Part shown: positions 6,202 to 11,426 of the stretch, one piece after another
Layout: each line of letters starts with the position of its first letter
Position numbering within the stretch: the stretch's first letter is position 1
NCBI GenBank assembly: GCA_016206405.1
Contig: JACQRQ010000245.1
Location: 1-11,426 of the forward strand
Reading direction: 5' to 3'
DNA length: 11,426 bases
DNA from: Elusimicrobiota bacterium
Lineage (GTDB): Bacteria > Elusimicrobiota > Elusimicrobia > O2-12-FULL-59-9
The notes under the pieces: model-generated
Databases searched by the model: none
Told to the model about the DNA's origin: nothing
What the model saw: only the letters and a program-made list of their open reading frames with translations
Program-made: the position numbers and the translations under genes

Positions 6202-7302
6202 ATGGCCAACCCGTTTCGCATACGCTCTTTCAGGATATCGGATCTCCGGTTGAAGCTCAAGCGCCCTTTTGTCACGGCTCTGGGGGTTAAGACGGCGACT
6301 CGCAACGCAGGTTTTATATTGACGCTCGCCGGAGGGACCGAAGGCTACGGCGAAGCTTCCACCTCCCTGGCCCTAAAACATTTAAGCGCCGGAAATATGG
6401 CCTCCGTTTTGCGGCAGCTTGGAGGGCGGGCCATCGGTCAAGACTGCCGCAGATGGAGGCGCCTCATTGAAGCCGCCTGGCGGCAATATCCGGGCTGCGC
6501 GCCGGCGGTCGCGGCTTTTGAGTGCGCTCTCTTGGACGCCTGGACGCGAGCCCTGGGCACGACCATCGCCCTCTGGTTGGGAAACGAAAGGAAATCGTTG
6601 AGAACGGACCTCACCATCTCGGCGCTGCCTGCCACGGCGGCCGGCCGCGCCGCTCTTGAGGCGGCGGCGGAGGGATTTGACGTTCTTAAAGTCAAGCTCG
6701 GCGCGCGCAACGGCCGGGAAGACCTTCAAAGAGTCCTGCGGGTCCGCGATGCCGCGCCCGGCGCCCGGATCATTTTGGACGGAAACCAGGGTTTGAGCGT
6801 CGAAAGCGCCTCCCGGTTCGTCGAATCCTGCCTCAAAAACGGCGTACGCCCGCTCTTTTTGGAGCAGCCGCTGCCCCGAAGCGCCCTCTTGGAGCACCGC
6901 GAACTCAGAAAACGACTGCCTATTCCCGTGGCGCTCGATGAATCGGTGATGTCTCCCCGGCAGGCCTTGGCGGTTCTCGAAGCGGAGGCCGCCGATATTT
7001 TAAACGTCAAGATCGCCAAATGCGGCATTTTAATGGCGCTCGATATCATCGCCTTGGCCGCAGCCGCCGGCAAAAAGCTCATGATAGGCTGCATGCAGGA
7101 ATCCGCCCGGGGGCTTTCGGCCAGCGTTCATCTGGCCTGCGGGACGGGGGCCTTCCGCTTCGTCGACCTGGACTCAGACCACCTCATCGCCGGACCCCAG
7201 CCGCAGGGCGATTTCGCGCGGCGCGGGCCCCTGATTAGGCTGAGCGCGCCGGCATCGTCGACCGTCGAAACGCCCTTGCATCCCCGACGAGAATTGTGCT
7301 AA
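6202..7302 (+). CDS. Dipeptide epimerase, enolase superfamily (L-Ala-D/L-Glu epimerase-like)
   Basis: A 366-residue protein with all the active-site landmarks of the muconate-lactonizing subgroup of the enolase superfamily. They are the KxK motif (K163, K165), metal ligands D193 (ILDGNQG), E221 (FLEQPL) and D246 (ALDESV), the opposite catalytic base K270 (LNVKIAKCG), and GCMQES at 296-301. A DLD motif at 322-324 matches the two Asp residues that hold the dipeptide amino group in L-Ala-D/L-Glu epimerases. The enzyme would epimerise the second residue of a dipeptide in the cytoplasm, typically during murein peptide recycling; other dipeptides are possible. An in-frame TAA at 6190 rules out a more distal start, and no Shine-Dalgarno precedes ATG 6202, so the message may be leaderless. 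The exported peptidase-like genes downstream are a suggestive but unproven link. Confidence 0.88.
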   Translation: MANPFRIRSFRISDLRLKLKRPFVTALGVKTATRNAGFILTLAGGTEGYGEASTSLALKHLSAGNMASVLRQLGGRAIGQDCRRWRRLIEAAWRQYPGCAPAVAAFECALLDAWTRALGTTIALWLGNERKSLRTDLTISALPATAAGRAALEAAAEGFDVLKVKLGARNGREDLQRVLRVRDAAPGARIILDGNQGLSVESASRFVESCLKNGVRPLFLEQPLPRSALLEHRELRKRLPIPVALDESVMSPRQALAVLEAEAADILNVKIAKCGILMALDIIALAAAAGKKLMIGCMQESARGLSASVHLACGTGAFRFVDLDSDHLIAGPQPQGDFARRGPLIRLSAPASSTVETPLHPRRELC

Positions 7303-7305
7303 GAT
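7276..7305 (+). promoter_or_regulatory. Promoter of the small repeat-protein gene
   Basis: The -35 box TTGCAT (7276-7281) and -10 box TAAGAT (7300-7305) are 18 bases apart, and TG at 7297-7298 makes an extended -10. The -10 begins on the stop codon of the epimerase gene. Transcription would start near 7312 and give a leader of about 60 bases before ATG 7372. This supports separate expression of the small gene. Confidence 0.6.
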
Positions 7306-7316
7306 AAGCCGGTCGC

Positions 7317-7363
7317 GGAGGAATCCTTCTGTTCCTCCCAGACGAGATAAAAAATCGGAGGAG
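7317..7363 (+). promoter_or_regulatory. 5' leader with two alternative hairpins, one covering the RBS
   Basis: The leader contains GGAGGAA (7317-7323), TTCCTCC (7332-7338) and the ribosome binding site GGAGGAG (7357-7363). The middle segment pairs perfectly with the first (7 bp, 8-base loop) or with six of seven bases of the RBS (18-base loop). The two pairings exclude each other, so the leader could switch between RBS-open and RBS-closed forms. This is what the sequence allows; no ligand or temperature response is shown. Confidence 0.4.
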
Positions 7364-7371
7364 CACTGACC

Positions 7372-7593
7372 ATGGGTGAAAAAGTGGAGAAGGTCGGGAT
7401 TGCACGTGAAGAGGGATTCCTTTATTACATCGACAAAAAGGGCGACGTTTCCCGCGCCAAGATGGCCCGCGGCGGCAAAAAAGGCGGAAAGCCCCAGAGC
7501 GTCCACAAACTGGGATTGAAAAAGGAGTCGGGCTACCTTTATTATCTGGACAAGAAAGGCGACGTGTCCAGAGCCAAGATGGTCAACGCATAA
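7372..7593 (+). CDS. Small basic protein of two tandem repeats (YYxDKKGDVSRAKM)
   Basis: A 73-residue protein made of two 25-residue repeats at 7-31 and 46-70, identical at 18 positions and joined by a Gly/Lys-rich linker (ARGGKKGGKPQ). The repeat core is G-[FY]-L-Y-Y-[IL]-D-K-K-G-D-V-S-R-A-K-M, which could form a short beta-hairpin like unit with a basic tail. It has no signal peptide or membrane segment. Function is unknown; I have a vague memory of similar small proteins in other bacteria but cannot name a family. A very strong RBS, GGAGGAG, lies 8 bases before the ATG, the gene has its own promoter, and a strong terminator follows, so high expression is likely. The two DNA repeats differ at synonymous sites, which suggests an old duplication kept by protein-level selection. 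Nucleic-acid binding would suit the charge but is a guess. Confidence 0.85.
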   Translation: MGEKVEKVGIAREEGFLYYIDKKGDVSRAKMARGGKKGGKPQSVHKLGLKKESGYLYYLDKKGDVSRAKMVNA

Positions 7594-7619
7594 GCATCGG
7601 CAAATCCAAGGTTTTAGAG

Positions 7620-7656
7620 GAGAGCCTCGGGGCGTATCCCCGAGGCTCTCTTTTTT
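7620..7656 (+). terminator. Strong Rho-independent terminator
   Basis: GAGAGCCTCGGGG (7620-7632) pairs perfectly over 13 bp with CCCCGAGGCTCTC (7638-7650) around the loop CGTAT, followed by six T residues. It closes the transcription unit of the small repeat protein and separates it from the following gene cluster. Confidence 0.95.
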
Positions 7657-7673
7657 GCCCCGTGAATATTTGA

Positions 7674-7679
7674 AATAAT
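7674..7679 (+). promoter_or_regulatory. Possible -10 box for the downstream three-gene cluster
   Basis: AATAAT at 7674-7679 is preceded by TG one base away (extended -10 form) and lies after the terminator. Transcription would start at about 7686, the first base of the next ATG, so the message would be leaderless. I see no good -35 box. Confidence 0.35.
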
Positions 7680-7685
7680 AGCCGT

Positions 7686-8123
7686 ATGCGCGCCCGGAAC
7701 CGTCGAAACGCCCCCGCCGTCAAGCGGGCGAAATCAATTTTCAAACCGGGCTATAAGGTCGCGGCCGAGCGCGGCCTTTGGACCCGAATGATTCTCAATG
7801 CCGCTTTCAAGCCCCTGGCCTCCCTGTCGCGCTGTCCCCACGGCGCCCTTTCCAAAAATCCGCCGCTCCGGGAAATCCTCATTAAAGCCGTCGCGGAGGC
7901 CTCCGGCATCGCCCGGGGCGAAGGGGTGAATATCTCCCAGGCGGACATGGTCCAACGCGCCCTCCGGCTTGGACGTCTAACGCTTTCCAACGACAACGAA
8001 CCGGAACGCGACCTGGCGCTGCTGCTGTCTCTCGCCCGACGTCAAAATAGCTCCGTCCCTTTTCTCGATGCCCTGCGCCGCTGGGTCCGCAAGACCGCCG
8101 CGGCGCCGAACGATCTCCCGTGA
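7686..8123 (+). CDS. Orphan ketopantoate reductase C-terminal domain-like protein (degenerate)
   Basis: This 145-residue protein resembles only the C-terminal helical domain of ketopantoate reductase (PanE/ApbA). The anchor is GLWTRMILNAAFKPLASL at 30-47, followed by LSKNPPLREILIKAVAEASG and ARGEGVN. The N-terminal NADPH-binding Rossmann domain is absent, and a terminator sits directly upstream, so it is not just out of frame nearby. Key residues are changed: the catalytic Lys (K176 in E. coli PanE) aligns with R34, Asn180 with N38 (kept), and Asn184 with K42. The family segment with SSMLQD...GRxTEI is shortened to DNEPERDL. It is therefore unlikely to reduce ketopantoate. It may be a pseudogene remnant or a reused domain. 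No Shine-Dalgarno precedes the ATG. The stop overlaps the next start as GTGA, suggesting coupled translation, which argues that it is still expressed. Confidence 0.65.
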   Translation: MRARNRRNAPAVKRAKSIFKPGYKVAAERGLWTRMILNAAFKPLASLSRCPHGALSKNPPLREILIKAVAEASGIARGEGVNISQADMVQRALRLGRLTLSNDNEPERDLALLLSLARRQNSSVPFLDALRRWVRKTAAAPNDLP

Positions 8124-9811
8124 AGCGGAAATTATTGCCCTGTCTGCTTTTCTTGGCTCTGGCGCCCGCCCGGCTCTGGAGCGATCCGCTCAGCCGGCCC
8201 TTCGCGGATCCCGGCCCCGCTTTGAACTTGATGGCGCTTGAGATCGCGCGCTCGACCGCCGATTTAAAACTCGACAATTTCGGCCCGCCCTATTACGTCG
8301 CCTACCGGCTCACCGATCAGAGGTCCTTGACCCTTATTTCCAGATTCGGCTCCCTCGCCGGCGCTTACCAGTCCCGGCAGCAGCAGCTTTATGCCGAGGT
8401 TCGCTACGGCGACTACGCGCTGGACAACACCGACCAATACCATGAGGGCGCCAGCGGCTACGGCTCTCTGGACTTAAATCCCGACGGTTTCCGGCAGGCC
8501 CTTTGGATTTTGACCGACCTCGCCTACAAATCGGCCATCGCGGACTACCTTGAGAAAAAAGCCAAACAAGCCGAGGAGCTGGACCGCGAGATGCTTCCCG
8601 ACTTTTCTACGGCGGCCGTCGCGCGCTCGCTGCAGCGCCCCGCCGAACCGCCCTTGTCGGCGGAGGAATGGGGCCGGGCGCTCAACCAAATGACTCTGGG
8701 AGCGGCTCAATTTTCGCATTTGACCCTGGGGCAGGCCCGCTTGGACTTCAGCGAAAATTTCGTCACCTTCTTGAATTCGGAAGGCACGCGCCTGGCCTAT
8801 CCTGAAAACCTGAACACTTTGGCCCTGCAGTTGGAGGTTTCGGGAGTCGCCCCTGACGGGATGCAATTGAGCTTAAGCCGCCGATACTTCGCGCCCCGCT
8901 GGGAAGAACTGCCCGCGCTCGATGATCTCAAGCAAAGCATGAAAGAGATGGCGTTGGAAGTCAAGAATCTTCAAAGCGCGCCCGTTCAAAAGCCCGTCAC
9001 CGCTCCGGCGATTCTGGACCCGAAATCCAGCGCCGTCTTGATGCATGAGGCGCTGGGCCACCGCCTTGAGGGAGAACGCCAGCGCGAAGATGGCGGGCAA
9101 ACCTTCAAAAACCGGATAGGAAAAGCGATTCTCCCGGAATTCATCAACGTCATCGACGATCCGACGATGAAGGAATTTCAGGGCACCGGCTTGAACGGAT
9201 ATTTTTCGTTCGATTCCGAGGGCGTGGCCGCCCAAAGGGTGGCGTTGATAGAAAAGGGGGTCCTCAAGAATTTTCTATTGTCCAGGCGCCCCGCCGCGAG
9301 TTCCGGCGCTTCCAACGGCCACGGGCGAGCGTCGCCGGACCGGCGTCCGATGGGGCGCATAGGCAACCTTATCCTCCAAAGTCTTGAGACGACGCCGGTT
9401 GCAAAGCTCAAGCTCATGCTGCTGGAAGAATGCCGCCGCCGCGGGGCGCCTTACGGATTCCTGATCCGCCGGGCCTCCAGCGGCGACACGGCCACCTCGC
9501 GCCAAGTCTCCCAGGTGCTGCGCTTCTTTCCCGAGATCGTCATCCGCGTCGACGCGAAAACCGGCGAGGAAACCCTCGTGCGGGGGGTGTACATGCTTGG
9601 AACTCCCCTGGTGACCTTGAGAAAAATCGTAGCCGCCGGCGACGACCCGCAAGCCGTCAACGCCTATTGCGACGCGGAGTCCGGGACGGTGATGGTCAGC
9701 CACATCGCCCCCAGCCTGCTTCTGGAGGAGGTGGAGTTGGAGCGCCTCCCCGATGACCGGCGGCGGCCGCCGATACTCAAGCCGCCCTTCTCCCCGGAAT
9801 CCGCCCAATGA
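8120..9811 (+). CDS. Exported TldD-related zinc metallopeptidase
   Basis: A 563-residue protein of the TldD/PmbA (modulator of DNA gyrase) family. The N-terminus has basic residues (KRK) and a hydrophobic stretch (LLPCLLFLALAP) followed by a probable cleavage site near residue 21, so it should be exported. The C-terminal half shows the metallopeptidase motif HEALGH (H309, E310, H314), followed by LEGER, SNGHGRAS (398-405), the DAKTGEE segment (478-484) and GTPL (494-497). C517 in YCDAESG is the likely third zinc ligand, as a Cys serves this role in TldD. Cytoplasmic TldD works with TldE to cleave unfolded peptides; the target of this exported form is unknown. The start is GTG at 8120, overlapping the preceding stop (GTGA), with the signal peptide supporting this choice. 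The stop overlaps the next gene as ATGA. Confidence 0.9.
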   Translation: MKRKLLPCLLFLALAPARLWSDPLSRPFADPGPALNLMALEIARSTADLKLDNFGPPYYVAYRLTDQRSLTLISRFGSLAGAYQSRQQQLYAEVRYGDYALDNTDQYHEGASGYGSLDLNPDGFRQALWILTDLAYKSAIADYLEKKAKQAEELDREMLPDFSTAAVARSLQRPAEPPLSAEEWGRALNQMTLGAAQFSHLTLGQARLDFSENFVTFLNSEGTRLAYPENLNTLALQLEVSGVAPDGMQLSLSRRYFAPRWEELPALDDLKQSMKEMALEVKNLQSAPVQKPVTAPAILDPKSSAVLMHEALGHRLEGERQREDGGQTFKNRIGKAILPEFINVIDDPTMKEFQGTGLNGYFSFDSEGVAAQRVALIEKGVLKNFLLSRRPAASSGASNGHGRASPDRRPMGRIGNLILQSLETTPVAKLKLMLLEECRRRGAPYGFLIRRASSGDTATSRQVSQVLRFFPEIVIRVDAKTGEETLVRGVYMLGTPLVTLRKIVAAGDDPQAVNAYCDAESGTVMVSHIAPSLLLEEVELERLPDDRRRPPILKPPFSPESAQ

Positions 9812-11426
9812 AACCCGCCTGGATACTGTTTACGCTATCGCTGCCGGCCTTCGGCTTTGCGGGAGAATCTGCGGTCTCTTCGGCCATCCGCGACGAAATA
9901 GCCCGCTCGACGACCTCGCTTCAAATGCCGGGCTATCCCAAACCTTATTACGCCGGCGTCCGCTGGGACTCCGGCAGCCAGACCTCGGCGCACTTCGCCT
10001 TCGGCGCCAGGATCGGGCTTTACCGCTGGGATTACTCCTACGCCGCCGCCGACCTGCGGGTCGGGGATTATGCCCTGGACAATCACCCCGTCAGCGCTCA
10101 GCAGCTCAACACCGGTTCTTCCCTTGTGGAGCTGCCCAAGGAGCCGGACGCGAAAACCGTCCGCCAAGTCCTATGGCTCCACCTGGACGCCCTCTACAAG
10201 CGCGCCGCCCAAAGCTACCTGAACAAGCAGGCCCAACGCGTTCGCAGCGGCCAGGCGGAATACGACTACGACGATTTCAGCCGCGAGGCGCCGGCCCATT
10301 TAGCTCAAGGAGAGCCCGTTGCCGCGCCCGACACACGCGACTGGAGCGCCCCGGTCGCCCGCTGGGCCGGGCGGTTTCTCAAGCCCGACATTCTGGAAGC
10401 CGCCACGCAGTTAAATATCCAGGACAACCGGATGCTCTTTCTGGATTCAGAATCAAGCGTGGTGGAGGTCCCAAGCCGCCTCGCCTCCCTGTCTTTGTTT
10501 GTTAAAACCCTCACTCCGGACGGCATGCCCCTCTTGCTGCGCAAAAGCTGGATCGCAAGCAGTCCGGAATTATTGATGCAAAACCCCGCATGGGCGGGCG
10601 CTCCCGAGAAGCTCCTTTTGACTCTGGAGCAACTGCGCGGCGCCTCCGAGGGAAACCCCTTCGTGGGCCCCGCAATTTTGGACCCGGAAATTTCCAGCCT
10701 ATTGCTGGAAATCCTGGTGTCGCAATTTTTGGCGGGAGAAAAAGTCCGCGATCCCGAGGAAGGCCGCTTCTTTCTGGGACGCGCCGGAGACAAGGTTTTC
10801 CCCGATTTCATGACCTTGGTCGACGACCCCACCCGGAGAGAGGCCCACGGCATTCCCCTGGCCGGCGCATACCGCTACGATCAGCAGGGAAGGCCGGCCC
10901 GCCGCGTGGTTTTGATCGAAAACGGAGTGCTCAAAGGCTATTTGCTTTCGCGCTATCCCCTCAGAGGATTCGAGCATTCCAACGGACACGGAAGAGCCTC
11001 CATCGGGAACCTGGCGATGGCCCGGCCGGGCAACCTCCTTTTTAACTTCGCCAAGCCGATATCCTCAAAAGCGCTCAAAAAACGTTTGATCCTGGAGGCA
11101 AAAAAACAGGGCAAAGCGTCCGGGTTGATTCTGGAAGGCTTCAGTGATTTCGACGCGCAGACACAGAGCGATATGCATCAATCCTTCAGAATCTCCGCCG
11201 ACCGGGTCATCGAAGTGGACGCGAAGACCGGCGAGGAGAGGCTCCTGCGCAACTTGGATTTGGTGGGAACGCCTCTGTCGTTGGCGAACCGGCTTTTGGC
11301 CGCCGGGATGGACGAGCAGGTCTTCAACCGCCTCAGCACCGGCCTTTCCGGAGAGGTCCCGATTTCCGTGCTCTGTCCCAGCCTCCTTTTTCAGGAACTG
11401 GAGCTCCAAAAGTCCCCGCATAGCCC
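9808..11426 (+). CDS. Exported TldD-related protein without the zinc motif (3' end beyond window)
   Basis: An open frame of at least 539 residues that runs off the window with no stop. It is a paralog of the preceding gene: both share GDYALDN, PAILDP, a VDDPT-type segment, LIExGVLKxxLLSR, SNGHGRAS, VDAKTGEE and VGTPL. The N-terminus MKPAWILFTLSLPAFGFAG is a probable signal peptide. Where the neighbour has HEALGH, this protein has EILVSQ (301-306), and the Cys ligand region reads RLSTGLSGEV with no Cys, so zinc binding and peptidase activity should be lost. Eight residues after SNGHGRAS that the neighbour has (PDRRPMGR) are also missing. The start ATG overlaps the upstream TGA (ATGA). By analogy with TldE, which also lacks the zinc motif, it is probably the non-catalytic partner. 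Confidence 0.88.
   Translation, partial: MKPAWILFTLSLPAFGFAGESAVSSAIRDEIARSTTSLQMPGYPKPYYAGVRWDSGSQTSAHFAFGARIGLYRWDYSYAAADLRVGDYALDNHPVSAQQLNTGSSLVELPKEPDAKTVRQVLWLHLDALYKRAAQSYLNKQAQRVRSGQAEYDYDDFSREAPAHLAQGEPVAAPDTRDWSAPVARWAGRFLKPDILEAATQLNIQDNRMLFLDSESSVVEVPSRLASLSLFVKTLTPDGMPLLLRKSWIASSPELLMQNPAWAGAPEKLLLTLEQLRGASEGNPFVGPAILDPEISSLLLEILVSQFLAGEKVRDPEEGRFFLGRAGDKVFPDFMTLVDDPTRREAHGIPLAGAYRYDQQGRPARRVVLIENGVLKGYLLSRYPLRGFEHSNGHGRASIGNLAMARPGNLLFNFAKPISSKALKKRLILEAKKQGKASGLILEGFSDFDAQTQSDMHQSFRISADRVIEVDAKTGEERLLRNLDLVGTPLSLANRLLAAGMDEQVFNRLSTGLSGEVPISVLCPSLLFQELELQKSPHS

Noticed and set aside
9753..10505. 250-codon plus-strand frame across the junction of the two TldD-like genes
   Set aside because: Arg/Pro-rich out-of-frame product; the true frame from 9808 shows a signal peptide and family motifs.

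Overview
The window looks like bacterial chromosome from a GC-rich, probably uncultured Gram-negative-type lineage. Genes use the standard code, are tightly packed with 4-base stop/start overlaps, and two encode proteins with export signals. I cannot name the taxon from sequence alone. The mix (GlcD-GlcE fusion, tryptophanase, exported TldD-like pair, small YYxDKKGDVSRAKM repeat protein) would suit a candidate-phylum genome such as Elusimicrobiota, but that is a low-confidence impression.

Bases 1-1090 hold no convincing protein gene. The first ~500 bases are visibly more AT-rich than the rest. Bases 521-729 carry two copies of an ~85-bp element spaced 124 bp apart, each containing a long near-perfect hairpin. 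A minus-strand tRNA-Gly(GCC) lies at 1016-1086. A diverged copy of its 3' end sits 166 bp further along, where the tRNA fragment has become part of a terminator-like hairpin with a T-run. The tRNA has a good sigma70-type promoter at 1145-1172.

Bases 1331-6151 (minus strand) are one probable operon, read tnaA -> glcDE -> glcF. It encodes a tryptophanase-type PLP lyase, a fused GlcD-GlcE flavoprotein and the GlcF iron-sulfur subunit of a glycolate/2-hydroxyacid oxidase. glcF overlaps glcDE by ATGA. A small possible ORF overlaps the end of glcF.

A 50-bp intergenic region at 6152-6201 separates tnaA from the divergent plus-strand genes. First comes a dipeptide epimerase of the enolase superfamily (6202-7302), which has no Shine-Dalgarno and may be leaderless. 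Next is a separately promoted 73-aa protein made of two 25-residue repeats, closed by a strong terminator at 7620-7656. Its 5' leader can form two mutually exclusive hairpins, one covering the ribosome binding site.

The last block (7686 to the window end) is a three-gene overlapping cluster: an orphan, catalytically degraded ketopantoate-reductase C-terminal domain, then two TldD-related proteins with signal peptides. The first TldD-like protein has the HExxxH zinc motif and a candidate Cys ligand. The second has lost both and continues past the window edge. This resembles an exported counterpart of the active/inactive TldD/TldE pair and is the most interesting system here.
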